Shown here: positions 45,441-61,400 of the stretch, piece by piece
How positions within the stretch are numbered: the first letter of the stretch is position 1
How the letters are laid out: every line of letters starts with the position of its first letter
Assembly (NCBI GenBank): GCA_029204045.2
Contig: CM055063.1
Location: 42,503,562-42,567,561, forward strand
Source of the DNA: Tillandsia leiboldiana
Taxonomy: Eukaryota; Streptophyta; Magnoliopsida; Poales; Bromeliaceae
DNA length: 64,000 bases
Direction of reading: 5' to 3'
Position numbers and translations under genes: made by a program
Notes under the pieces: generated by a model
What the model saw: only the letters and a program-made list of their open reading frames with translations
What the model was told of the DNA's origin: nothing
Databases searched by the model: none

Positions 45441-45454
45441 TTATTAGTGAGTGA
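45418..45454 (+). other. Pre-LTR inverted repeat and 3' priming region (element D)
   Basis: AGTTTCGGGGACGAAACT forms a 6-bp stem with loop GGGGAC, followed by TATTAGTGAGTGA and the 3' LTR. A corresponding inverted repeat lies at the same place in elements A, B and F. Confidence 0.6.
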
Positions 45455-46149
45455 TGTAAGACCTGACTTTTCCGTGACCCTCCCCGTTACCCCTTTTTCT
45501 TCGACTGCCCGACTGAGGGACAATTTTTGGTGTTTTTTCCGGAGAATCCGTCGGGGCTCGCGGACATTTTTAGGCCGAAGGGCTCGCGAAATGGAGAACG
45601 GGGGCGCGATCGGTTTCAGATTCCGACTCCCGGTTCACCCGGAATAATTTTCCGAAGTTCGGACCCCACTTAGGCGCCCCGGGATCCGTGCGGACGATCG
45701 GCACGTTTCTCGAGGTAATTATAGCCGCTGGATCTGTCCCTATTGATTAATTATTCTCTTACCCTTTGAGGGACCTAGGGTTTTAGGTGTTCCCTCCTAG
45801 GTCCCTTCGTTCGGCGGCTAGGGTTTCCCTTTAAGAGTCATCACGAGAGGGAAAAAGAGAGAGGGAAGGACGGCTAGGGTTTCTCTTTAAGAGACACCAC
45901 GAGAGGGAAAAAGAGGAGAATAAAACGGGGACCCAACCCTTTTTCGCTCTTGTACGACCGACGGCGGGGCTTTCGAGGAAAGGACGGAGGTTCTTGCTCG
46001 CGGGATCAACCGGGCAACGTTAGGACGATCCTCTTCCTCTCTTTTCCGGCGGATCAAAGGTGAGTTTTTATTAGTTTTGTGGTGTAGGCGTTTCGGGGGT
46101 GGGGTCTTCACGGGGAACACCGCCGCCGCCGCCGGACCGGCCGCGGGCG

Positions 46150-47620
46150 GGGCGCCGCGCGGCGCTTGGTGCCGCGCGGGGCCGCCCCGCACCACGGGCG
46201 AGGCACCCGCGCGGCGCTTGGCCGCGCGGGGCCGCCCGCAGGTGGGGCGCCCGCGCGGGCTGGTGCAGCGCGGGGTCGCCCCCGCACCGCGGGCGAGGCA
46301 CCCGCGCGGCGCCTGGCCGCGCGGGGCCGCCCGCAGGTGGGGCGCCCGAACGGGATGGTGCCGCGCGGGGTCGCCCCCGCACCGCGGGCGAGGCACCCGC
46401 GCGGCGGCTGGCCGCGCGGGGCCGCCCGCAGGTGGGGCGCCCGCGCGGGCTGGTGCCGCGCGGGGTCGCCCCCGCACCGCGGGCGAGGCACCCGCGCGGC
46501 GCTTGGCCGCGCGGGGCCGCCCGCAGGTGGGGCGCCCGCGCGGACTGGTGCCGCGCGGGGTCGCCCCCGCACCGCGGGCGAGGCACCCGCGCGGCGCTTG
46601 GCCGCGCGGGGCCGCCCGCAGGTGGGGGCGCCCGCGCGGGCTGGTGCCGCGCGGGGTCGCCCCCGCACCGCGGGCGAGGCACCCGCGCGGCGCTTGGCCG
46701 CGCGGGGCCGCCCGCAGGTGGGGCGCCCGCGCGGACTGGCGCCGCGCGGGGTCGCCCCCGCACCGCGGGCGAGGCACCCGCGCGGCGCTTGGCCGCGCGG
46801 GGCCGCCCGCAGGTGGGGGCGCCCACGCGGGCTGGTGCCGCGCGGGGTCACCCCCGCACCGCGGGCGAGGCACCCGCGCGGCGCTTGGCCGCGCGGGGCC
46901 GCCCGCAGGTGGGGGCGCCCGCGCGGACCGGTGCCGCGCGGGGTCGCCCCCGCACCGCGGGCGAGGCACCCGCGCGGCGCTTGGCCGCGCGGGGCCGCCC
47001 GCAGGTGGGGGCGCCCGCGCGGGCTGGTGCCGCGCGGGGTCACCCCCGCACCGCGGGCGAGGCACCCGCGCGGCGCTTGGCCGCGCGGGGCCGCCCGCAG
47101 GTGGGGGCGCCAGCGCGGGCTGGTGCCGCGCGGGGTCGCCCCCGCACCGCGGGCGAGGCACCCGCGCGGCGCTTGGCCGCGCGGGGCCGCCCGCAGGTGG
47201 GGCGCCCGCGCGGGCTGGTGCCGCGCGGGGTCGCCCCCGCACCGCGGGCGGGGCACCCGCGCGGCGCTTGGCCGCGCGGGGGGCCGCCCGCAGGTGGGGC
47301 GCCCGCGCGGGCTGGTGCCGCGCCAGGGTCGCCCCCCGCACCGCGGGCGAGGCACCCGCGCGGCGCTTGGCCGCGCGGGGCCGCCCGCAGGTGGGGCGCC
47401 CGCGCGGGCTGGTGCCGCGCGGGGTCGCCCCCGCACCGCGGGCAGCGCGCTCGCGCGGCGTTTGGCCGCGCAGGGCCGCTCGCAGGTGGGGGCGCCCGCG
47501 CGGGCTGGGGCCCGCGCGGGGTCGCCCCCCGCACCACGGGCAACGCACTCGCGCGGCGCTTGGCCGCGCGGGGGCCGCCGCAGGAGGGGCGCCCGCGCGG
47601 GCTGGGGCCACGCGATGCTG
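46150..47620 (+). repeat. GC-rich ~95-bp minisatellite in 3' LTR D
   Basis: About 15 units matching the 5' LTR array, including the same diverged edge units. Long ORFs here are composition artefacts. Confidence 0.93.
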
Positions 47621-47845
47621 TGCCCGGGCGGAGTGCGCGCCGCACGGGCCAGTGCCGGGCGGGGAACTCCGCCGCACATGGGTGGGAGTCGGTGTGAGTG
47701 TCGGATCCTTAGTCTTGACTTGCCCTTATTCCTTCAGGAGTGCAGGACATTGTTGGCGACGGGCGCACGATCACGGACGTACCGAACGCCGGACGACGCA
47801 CGCAAAAGGTGGGTAAATTCGCCGAGGTTAATTGGGTAAGGGCGG

Positions 47846-48140
47846 ACATGAGCAAAGGTGTTTCTCTCTAAGTTGCTCCTCGTGAGCAAAGGTGGGTTTC
47901 TCTCTAAGTTGCTCCTCGTGAGCAAAGGTGGGTTTCTCTCTAAGTTGCTCCTCGTGAGCAAAGGTGGGTTTCTCTCTAAGTTGCTCCTCGTGAGCAAAGG
48001 TGGGTTTTCTCTCTAAGATGCTCTTCGTGAGCGAAGGTGTGTTCCTCTTCAAGTTGCTCACAATGAGCAACGGTGTTTTCCTCCTTAAGATTTCCTCATG
48101 AGCAAAGGTGTTCACCCTTCTGGTTGTCCTTATGAGCAAC
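47846..48140 (+). repeat. 36-bp tandem repeat in 3' LTR D
   Basis: Five exact units plus diverged ones, one more exact unit than the 5' LTR. Confidence 0.9.
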
Positions 48141-51100
48141 GCTGACCCCGAATCTTATTCTATTCGCTTTATCATCTGAGGCTCAAGTTTTACTACACGC
48201 ACACCAGCGGTTTGGCCACCGCAAGGGTGTGCTTTTCCGGAAAAGTGGTACGTTGACCCGTGTACCCCACGCGGAGGTGGCGTTAGGGATGGGGGCCCTC
48301 ATGGGTGGAGGGTGTGAGCGGTGACGCCGAGGTTGGTGCTCGGCGGCCGAGGCAGGTGCTCGGCGGAGAGGGGAGAGGCACCGGGGTAGGGGCCCGGTGC
48401 GGTGTCCGGGGAGGGTGCCCGGTTTATGTTTGGTGCAGGTTGTGATCATTGTTGACGGTTTATGGGAGGGGGGTGACAGTTGCTCTGGTTACAGTGGTTT
48501 GTTTTATTATAGTATTCTTGCTCATTATGTTTATTTCTAGTCACTGACTTCCCACTCCGTGACAGGTTCGTCCAGGGGCGAGTGCTGGGGCGTCGGTGAG
48601 GACGTTAGGGTGCTGATCTGATTTTTGGGTGACTTCAGATACAGTGACTCTTCTTTCCCTTTTCTTTTATTATTCATGGTAGCTAGTTGTGGATTGCGAC
48701 ACCCCCGTGGGGTCGAAGTGGATGTTGCCTTTCCTTTCCTTTTTGAATAATTGAATGAACACTACGTTCTCTCTTACTTGGCCGTTTTGAACGATGAAAA
48801 ACAAAGAAAACCGTTTGCGAAAACTATTTCTAAAACGTGGGTGTCGTGTGGGCACCGAGCTTTATAAACCTTGTGGGATTTATGTGTTTGCGAACTGTTT
48901 TCACAAACGAGGGCATCGTGTGGATGCTGCTTTCAAAACCTTGTGACTATTTATCCTTTCAAAACATCGGCCTCTATACTCTAAGTGAATGCTAGAATGT
49001 CATGTGAATTGTTTGGTTGTATGTGTACGAGACCCCAACTGATGTGGTTAGAGATTGTATGTACTACGCCTTGTGAGACACTTTGTAGCCGAGACGCCGT
49101 GCATATACAAAGGGGCCTCTGCCCATTTGCAGAGCGAATTTGTGTATGCGGCGGGTCTGTGCACGCGCCGGGGAGTAATGTTTTACAAAAAAAAATATAT
49201 GGCTGATTCAGGGGCATCGGTGGCTCCTCTTCCGCGCGATTCGTACCCCCGGGGCGTGACAAACATGGCCGGGGTAGCTCCCCGTGGAGATTGTTCTTTA
49301 CTGGTAAAGTGGTCTAGAGGAAGGACCCGTAAGCCCCAGATAGCACTTATGGGTGCGGGGTTATGTCAGTCTGATAGGTGCAAGATAGTGGTATGAGCCT
49401 GAGGTCCCCGTGACCAATAATGGCATTGATTGGGTACTTGATATTCTTGTGATTGATGCATAGATTCTATATTTCCATGTTCTAGCATACTTTTCAGTAC
49501 CTAATCCTGCTCTGTTATATTTGATTGATTCTGGTATTTTCCGTACCTGTATATGCACAGTAGTACGATCATGATAGATTCGCTTATTATCTCATGATTA
49601 CCTAGTTCCTGCTATAGTTATCAACCTATGCTTGCTCCAAGATTTTGTAAATTTGCTTTATTTACAGCTTCATATACATATCTGCTTGTCCTAACATGTG
49701 ATTATTACTATCCTCTAGTATTGTATACCAGTAGGTACGATCTGCTATTTCTCGGCTCGTCGTGCCCACTGGGATACACTCCGGTGTGACTCACACCCTC
49801 GGGTGACTGTTTTTCAGGTCGAGCGGGTGTTGGGATGTCGGGACAAGTTGGTGAGGTTCCGAGTTAGAGATTGACCCTGGACTGCCGGAAGTTGTGTAAC
49901 AGTTATTAGAGAAAAGATGTTGTAATATTTGTGAAGTTATTTGTATTAATTATTTTGTAATAATGTTAAGTGTAGTACGTAGTTAGTACTCTGATGTTTG
50001 TTGCCATGTTAGCCGTGCATATATAAAAAAGACTCAATCCCAAAGGGGATTAGGACTCTTCTATATATGTGGCGGTCTGTTGCGCCCTGACTGATTTTAA
50101 AACTCTGATTTGAAAAGGAAAAAAAAAAAAATTAGACACTGATTGCTGAACTCGGGGCGTGACACCATTGGAATTTGTAGTTTATTTCATTGAATATAAT
50201 CCTATTTTAGTTATAATAATTCAAATTGTATTTTTGAGTGTAAGTTTCCAATTGACAGCTTCAATTAGTTTGTTACGTAGAAATTTCATGCCATGTTACT
50301 TCATGTGCCACTTGCCTTCATCTCTTGGGATTCTCTTGCATGTTGGTCTGTTGGGATTCTCTCTCGGGATACATCGATTACTGGTTTGGTGAAATCTTGC
50401 CCTGCGATTGCTTTGGGCATGAATCCGACGGTTCTTCTTTCTCCCTCTGTCTCATCTCTATGTCTTCCCTTTACTATTTATTTACTTCCTCTCATGTTTA
50501 TGTTTTGTCTTAATTAGTTTTGAAATTTTCCCATTAATTAGGAATCTATTTTTGTATAAAAAGATGAAAAATCCATTAACTATTAATTGATTTAATAGAT
50601 GAGCATTCCAAAATTTTTCTAGAAAATGGGGATTTACACTTCATTTTGATTAAAAAAACGATTCTATTTAAATGAGTTTATTATGTATAAATTCCATGTT
50701 ATATTATTTATTTTTGCATATGTGCCTCACCCTCCAATTGTGTGTTTGGTGTTTGTGTACCCCTTGCGTTACCCTGTTGGGATGCTCTCCGTATTGCTTT
50801 TTTACTATCGGCTACCCATTGGCCTTTTGGTATCCTTCCTCTGTCTTTAGTCCTCTGCTTCCTTTGGTTACAATCCGATGGTTTCTCTCTCTCATCTGCT
50901 GGTTTATTCATCTTCTTGCTGTGAAATGATAACTGTGGGTTGATAAACTGACATTACATTTGATGAATTCCTCATATCTGAGCCTCCTGTTTTTTTTTTT
51001 CTCCATGCTTGGCTTTTGTTGTTTTCGAAATTGAATAGTTTTCCCAAACTTTTTTTCCCCCCCCACTTGGCTTTTGTTGTTTTCGAAATTGAATAGTTTT

Positions 51101-51859
51101 TCCAAACTTTGTTTCCCTGTTATTTGCATTTGCTATTTGTTTTCCTGCTGATAAGATTTGTTCTCTCCGCCTTGGAATTCGAATTTTGTTGTTTCCCAAA
51201 TTGAATAATGTTTTTCGATATTTGCTTTTTCCCGTGGATTTGTGAAGATCACTTTCTATTTGTTTTCCCTCTACTCGATTTTGTTGTCTCTAAGTGAAAG
51301 GACCAAAGCTTCATTTTCCATTTCTAAGATGGAATCAAGATTTGGACATCCTTAGTAACATGTAATTGATATTTGGTTTTCATTCTGCAGATTTGTGATT
51401 TGAAAATTTTACTATTTGAACTTTTTCTTGAAGTAATTTAGTTGCCACCTTTCTTCGTTTTCTACTTGAATAAATTCACTTGGTCGATTTCTTTGCTTCT
51501 TTCGCAATTTTTTTTACCCCTTTTTTTTTTTTCCCCCTACATTTTTTTTGGGGGTAGTGATGATAAAAAGGAAGGATAAAGCTTTCCTCACAGTCTAATG
51601 CTTGAGTAATGAATCTAACAGCTGGCCTTTATTGGAACTACATTAGTGACGGAAAAAAGGGAAAAAAAATGCTGCAACTTGATGCCCTTGAGTTCGAAGC
51701 ATGAACGATGTAAAAGAGGGTAAAGAATTTCTCTTGGTCTAATGTTTAGACAACCAACTTATTATGAGTTTTGGATGGTCTAACACATAGACCCTCTTAC
51801 TACCAACAAAGATATGTCCCTCTTTCTCTCTCTCTTTCTCTCTCTCTCTTTCACTGTCT

Positions 51860-52092
<233 letters not shown>

Positions 52093-52116
52093 ATGTTGTT
52101 CTCTATCAGCACAGGT

Positions 52117-52233
52117 TGACTTTGAGTCCATGTTGAGTTCTGCTCGGAAGCAGAGAATAACCTAATCTTGATCAAATTGTTACTATGGGCTGATTACCTG
52201 ATACTACACTTGGTGAAATGTGAAAATCTGAGC
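52117..52233 (+). repeat. ~110-bp dispersed repeat, copy 1 on right side
   Basis: Same block as 53108-53217 and the inverted copy at 7530-7634. Confidence 0.85.
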
Positions 52234-53107
52234 CTCCTTTTTTTTTTTCTTCTTTTCCCCCTCACTTTCCTTTGTTGTTTTTGCAAATGAAATATTGTTT
52301 ACCCTTTTTTCCCCTGGTTTTTTACATTCCTCAAATTAACTATCTGTTTTCCTATTCTCAAATTTGTTGCTTTTAACTAAAACAACCATACCTTGATTTC
52401 CTGTTTCTCACAAGGAATCACTATTTGGTTGCACTTTCAATTTGCTTCATTTTTAAATATATATAATACCTATATCTTCATGTCCTGTTTTCAGAAAGAG
52501 GCGAGATTTTCTTCCTACTACTTGGTCTTACCGATATTCACTTATTCGATTCCTTTGCTTTTCCTGTCATTCTTTGGGGGCCGTGATGATATAAAGGGGT
52601 GATAAAGAATGCTATTACTACTGGTTGTACTTGATTAAATTTACTTATTTGATTTCTTTCGTTCCTTTGCATTTCTTTGGGGGCAGTGATGATATAAAGA
52701 TTGGATAAAGAGTTCTTGATACTCTTAGGTTTTCTAACATTATGTTTCTCACAAGAAATGAATATTTGGTTGCACTTCAAATTTACTTGCTATTTGACTA
52801 TATATAATATCTATTTGGCAGATTTCTTATTTGTTTAAACTTGATCAAATTATTACTGTGGATTGATTATCTGATACTGCACTTGATGGAATGTAAAAAT
52901 CTGAGCTTCCTTTATTTATTCTCATGCTATACTTGATGAACTCCCTACATCTGAGCCTCATTTGTGTTTCCCCCCCCCCCCCCCTTTTTGTTGTTTTAGA
53001 AATGAAATATCCTCCTTCTATGTGATAGTCTTTTCATGCCTGTTTGTTTTTCCTTTCTTCTTTGATTCCCTTGCTAATCAATTTGGCGGTGCACACTGTC
53101 TTTGAGC

Positions 53108-53217
53108 TCATGTTGGGTTCTGCTTGCAAGCAGAGAGGAACCTAATCATGATCAAATTATTACTGTGGGTTGATTACCTAATACTGCACTTGAGGAAATG
53201 TGAAAATGTGAGCTTCT
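53108..53217 (+). repeat. ~110-bp dispersed repeat, copy 2 on right side
   Basis: Includes ATGTTGGGTTCTGCTTGCAA and GATCAAATTATTACTGTGGG. Partial copies occur near 50930 and 52850. Confidence 0.85.
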
Positions 53218-53674
53218 ATTCTGATACTATACTTGATGAACTCCCTATATCTGAGCCTTCGTTTCTTTCCTTTTTGTCCCCCTTTTTGTTGTTTTTCAAA
53301 TGTCATATTCTTTTCCCAATTTGATGTTTTCTTTGGGTTTTTTTAAAGTTTACTGCTTGAGATTTCTCTTGATGAAATTTGCTTGCAAACTTTCTTGTGT
53401 TCCTACTTGAGTAAATTCACTTGGTGGTGGTATTCTTTGCTTCTTTTCCATGTTTTTTTTTTGGGGCAGTGATGATATAAAGGATAAAAGGTTTCCTCCC
53501 ACATGGGCTTTCTTTGAACAACATTAGAGAAAAAAAAAGGGAAAAAAAAAATGTTGCAATTTGATGCTCTTGAGTTCAAAGTACGTATTATGTAAATAAG
53601 AATAAAAAGTTCCTACTGGCCTAATGTTTAGAGAACCAACTTATTATGAGTTTTGGATGGTCTAGCATATAGGC

Positions 53675-57353
<3,679 letters not shown>

Positions 57354-57405
57354 TGTCACGCCCCGGGGTCGAAACTGCGACCCGGGCTCGCCAACAGATC
57401 CGCCA

Positions 57406-57429
57406 TCTGTACGGAAACTGCCGCACAGA
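57406..57429 (-). other. Conserved LTR-end hairpin, F
   Basis: In element sense, TCTGTGCGG (loop CAGTTT) CCGTACAGA: 9 bp including one G-U wobble. It is followed by TGGCGGATCTGTTGGCG, as in the other LTRs, and lies about 50-75 bp from the LTR 3' end. Confidence 0.6.
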
Positions 57430-59994
57430 CGAAGCATCTACCCTGCAAGTCAGATCTATAGCTAAAAACATGTATCAGAGCTGAAACTAAAACCAAAAGC
57501 TATAGAATAAAAACTGAACATCTGGAATAGTAAAATCTCTATCTCTACACAAAGTCTCCCAGCTAAAAAGTAAAAGTAATCCTCACTGATCTCACAGAAT
57601 GTCCAGTACAAAAGTGGAAACATAAAATACACCGGGTACAACTACCTCAGACTCTTAATGCTGGTAAGGAACTAATCGGCCGCGTCCTCACCCCGATCTG
57701 CTGTCTCCGTGCGAACCAAGCCGGAACAGCTGCCTCAACCTGTTACCGCAGCGGGTGTGAGATCTACTACAGAAGGCAGATCTCAGTGGGTACCGTCCCA
57801 ATATCCACGGTATGCCCACTAAGTCTACTGGAGGCAAAACAGATAGGTATGCAGATAGATAGATAAAAGGAAAGCAGGAAAGGAACTACAGCTAATAAGT
57901 AACGACATCATGCTGAAGGAACTCTACTCTGACCCTGCTATGCGTACACTAACACTGCTAATAATATGCCTCAAGTACTATGCTCAAAGGGGAACTCATC
58001 AATGAACATGCTATGCCATCACTCTCTCAATGTCACCCAATCTCAATGACTGCCTCATAGGGTCCAGTCAAGCCTGCGCCAAACCTACTGCCACCTCATC
58101 CACACTGGGACGGGACTTACGTAGGGCGTCCCACACGGACTATATCAAGCAAAATCTAGTGTATCAACTAGTCGCATCATCGCAGCCTCGTCAGGCTCGG
58201 TATCATCATCGCACCCGGGGCGTAGCTCGAGGGGAGCGACCCCACCGAACTCAAGTATCACATCCGTATCACTGTCTCATAAGCGGCACCTGCAGGCTAT
58301 AGTCCACGATCAAACAGATCGGTATCTCAAAGCTCAGAGCACAACTCAGCCGGAAAAAGAACCTCGACTCAAATAGGAATAGACCAAATACTCTCACAGC
58401 TATGTCGGAGAACCCTCAACGACTCAATCTGATAATGCACGACCATGGCTGAGTCGGGAAACCTCCGCGACTCGATCAGCCAGAACCCCAAATATCCTCA
58501 GAACTAAGTGGGAGAACCATCTCCACCACTAAATCAGATACATAACCCATGATCTAGGATAAACCCCATCGATCCCCAACAAGGAAGAAGAACACACAGG
58601 ACACTAGAACTCAGCACACATGCTCTAAAAATCCACTCGGCCCCCCGGCACGAGTATACAAGCACCCTGAACCTATGCCATACCTTTGGCAACTCATAAT
58701 TTAAAAACCATCTTTGAAAACATTGATTTTTCCTTAAAACGGGCTTTTCGATTTTTAAAACGGTTCAGGTGCAATCACGATGCAAACAAAGCATGAAACC
58801 TAGTGTCATATGATATCAGGAGTCTACTAAAAATAATCCGGGGTTCCAATAAATTTTAGAGAAAATTCCAGGCAATTATCAGATGTAAAAACAGCGAAAA
58901 TGCTAATTAAACATGAACTACTTGCATTCAATAGCATTAAGGGGCATTCCATAAATTTTGGAGAAATTCCAACCCACCTGGAACGCTTTCCGCAGGCAAT
59001 TGCTGAAGTCGGTGAAGTGCCGGAACCTCGAACTGACGAAACCTCGAAAATCGTGCTGAAATTCTCGGAAAATCCTCGGAAGCTCCAATAAATTCCCTCG
59101 AGTCCACACAAAAATTCCGGCGCGCAACGGCTCACCCACGGCCAACTCACAGCACCTGTCCAAGTAGACAAGCTCCAACGGTTCCGCGCGCCGAAGGCAA
59201 CCAAAACTGGCTAAGTCGCACCCAAAAGCAATAAACAAGTGTCCACAACATACTACAAGTCCAAACACAAAATCTGAACTCCAAATAAATGCTCTCATTA
59301 AAATCAAATTGCAAATCTGCACTCAAAAAAATAAATTCCCATATACACCATCACTCACAGCCACACCCACTTCACACATGTATACTCACTACATTCAACA
59401 CTAAGCATCAGTCCACACAAGTCCACCACCACATTCTCACACAAACTAGTACAGCACAAATCTGGACACCTCAAAATTACATAAATCCACCAAAAACTGC
59501 ACACTAATAAACTCCCACAATTACTATTCACTTAATTCCAACACAACATTAGCATATTTAAAAGCTTCCAAAAGCACACACTAATTCTACCATTAATTTA
59601 CTCACAAAGAAAACACCCCAAATTAAATACATACGCTCACAACAATCTGTAAGCTCCAATAACACATAATTGTTTAACATTCACTTAACCACAAAATTCC
59701 ATACTTCCTCTTGCACCCTACGGTTTCATACAACACACAGCACCAACACCCTTCACAAAGTGTCAACCTTAGGCTCATAACACACACCAAATTTCACAAC
59801 CCTTAAACATCCAAAAAAGTCATCAGCGTTACAACAGCATGTTCACGACAAAACACTCACACCATTATACAAACCACCCTCATACTCTGCTCCCAATCTC
59901 CAGCATAATTTACTACAAGTTCAAGAGGTACACCACGCACAAACAACTCATAGCACCAACTAGAAACTCCAAAATCTCGAGCCAACAGTAACCC

Positions 59995-60071
59995 TCATCA
60001 TCCTCATCATCATCATCATCATGATCATCATCTTCGTCATAATCATCATCATTATCATCATTATCATCATC
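59995..60071. repeat. ATC/ATT trinucleotide microsatellite in LTR F
   Basis: Imperfect (ATC)n with interspersed ATT and TTC triplets. It gives the Asp-rich reading frame on the minus strand, which I do not consider a gene. Confidence 0.95.
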
Positions 60072-61361
60072 CTGTTGCAACCGGCCCACTGCCTGGAGTT
60101 GCCGCGACCACATGCTGTGCTGAGAAAAAGGGAGGGAAGAAAATTCATCAATAAAATTAAATATAAAAAGATCAAAATGAACTCGGCCCTCTGCTTGCGC
60201 GCCAATAGCACGCAGCAGCCGCGCCAACAGCGCGCTGCAAGCGGCAGTCGTGCACCTCGCGCGGCCTAGCGGCCAAGTACAGTGCCAGCGCGCGCTCCTG
60301 CGCGCATGCCGCACCCCTGCGTGGCACCCCGGCGCGCAGGCCGCGCGCCCCTGCGCGGTCGCTGCGCGCCCGCGCGCGCCAGCTCGGCGCCCTGCGCGCT
60401 CCTGCGCAGCGCCCGCGCGGCGCCTGGGCCCGCCGCGCGGCGCCCAGGCCCGCTGCACGCTGCGCGCCGCGCGCTCGCTTCAGGCGCTTCTCCCCCTCTC
60501 CCCCGCAGCTTGCCACAAGCCGAAAAAAAACAGCAGTCCACAACCCTCACACCACCTACTCCCATAAAAACCAACAAGAGAGAAAAACCCCAAGCTCCAA
60601 TAAATAAAAAAAAACTGAACTTACCTAATGGAGGCTCGACGCGCTCGCTCCACACGGCCTCAAGCATCAGGGTTCCACACCATCCCACTCTCATTCCATC
60701 TTTTTCTTACTCTCTCTTCTTCTTTCCTCTTCCTCTTTCTCTTCTTTTCTCTCATTCTTCCTTTCCTCTGCTTTTGCTTGAAGGCTCTGTTACATTGTTG
60801 CCAGGAAGAAGAAGAGGAGCAAGCTAATTAGTAAGTGGCCTAATTAAAGGGTTGAAAAGACCCATTTACCCTCCAATCAAAAATATCTAATGCCCTTCTA
60901 CTTCTAACATTTCCCTTAACTTGCTTTCTAAATCCATTACCTTCCAGACCAAGGACAACCAGATAAAAATTAATTCCCTTTACTTAGCAGACCAAGCCAC
61001 CAATTAATTAGATTAAATGAATTAATTAAATAATCCAACAAAAGCCCCCGCCAACTCACTTTTTGCCTTTGGGGCCTCCGCACCAGTCCGGAACCTCCCG
61101 AACTCCGCTGTAATATGAAAATACACATGATCCAAGTGTTCCCAATATATCTGCACTCCACTACGAAGTCGAAGCTTCCCCGAAACCATTCCCCTAACGG
61201 CGGGCAAAGCACGAAAAACCCCGAATCAACCTGGGGCTTCCGCGTTAAACCGAGTCGACCCGAACTCACCTGTAATCTAATATGGAACACGCTCGAGCGA
61301 TTTATCCACACCACGCCATCTCAAGAGGTCGGTGCGCTATCCGAAATCCCGATACTCTACA

Positions 61362-61400
61362 CTCTCCCCTCCTTAAAAAGGTTTCGTCCTCGAAACCCAT
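61362..61400 (-). other. Polypurine tract and pre-LTR inverted repeat (element F)
   Basis: In element sense, GGTTTCGAGGACGAAACC is followed by TTTTTAAGGAGGGGAGAG and the LTR start TGTAGAG. This is the best polypurine tract in the window. Confidence 0.85.

Larger units (their letters stand above)
38832..49261 (+). mobile_element. Element D: internally deleted chromovirus (Tekay/Del-type) retrotransposon
   Basis: LTRs at 38832-42601 and 45455-49261 flank a 2853-bp interior. The element is inserted in LTR C2 with the perfect target duplication AACAT (38827-38831 and 49262-49266). LTR termini are TGTAAGACCTGAC and GGGGCGTGACA. The interior has a primer site, a gag-like ORF with zinc knuckles, and decayed RNase H, integrase and chromodomain pieces in the normal Ty3/gypsy order. 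Protease and most of reverse transcriptase are missing. A complete element of this type would have roughly 5 kb of interior. Confidence 0.93.
45455..49261 (+). repeat. LTR D, 3' copy (3807 bp)
   Basis: Collinear with 38832-42601. The 37-bp length difference is explained mostly by one additional 36-bp repeat unit. It carries its own copies of the palindrome (48232-48245) and end hairpin (about 49102-49148). Confidence 0.93.
12229..50164 (+). mobile_element. Solo LTR C2 (~4.6 kb), interrupted by elements A and D
   Basis: Begins TGTAATATTCG at 12229 and ends GGGGCGTGACA at 50164, flanked on both sides by CCATT (12224-12228 and 50165-50169), a perfect 5-bp target duplication. Its own sequence is 12229-13764, 36680-38831 and 49267-50164, about 4.59 kb. 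There is no internal region or second LTR, so it is a solo LTR. It aligns with C1 through most of its length. It contains the CCATGCA palindrome (13723-13738), an AGGTAGG donor-like site near 36907, the cytosine-and-guanine palindrome with one mismatch (49296-49309), and a degenerate end hairpin (about 50025-50065). Confidence 0.9.
57354..61361 (-). mobile_element. LTR F (4008 bp), 3' LTR of a minus-strand element
   Basis: In minus-strand sense it starts TGTAGAGTATCGGG at 61361 and ends CCCGGGGCGTGACA at 57354. It is inserted in LTR E; the expected duplication is TGATT (57349-57353). It consists of unlike segments: a Tekay-like end with hairpin, a CA-rich stretch (59300-59850), a trinucleotide block (59995-60071), and a very GC-rich stretch (60180-60490). 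ORFs here are low-complexity only. The CCGG palindrome was not seen. Confidence 0.85.

Noticed and set aside
45887..47839. The same kind of long ORFs, up to 596 codons
   Set aside because: Identical explanation in the 3' LTR of element D.
60001..60458. Minus-strand ORF with an Asp-rich tract and an Ala/Arg-rich part
   Set aside because: Translation of the ATC microsatellite joined to a GC-rich stretch in LTR F; no domain.
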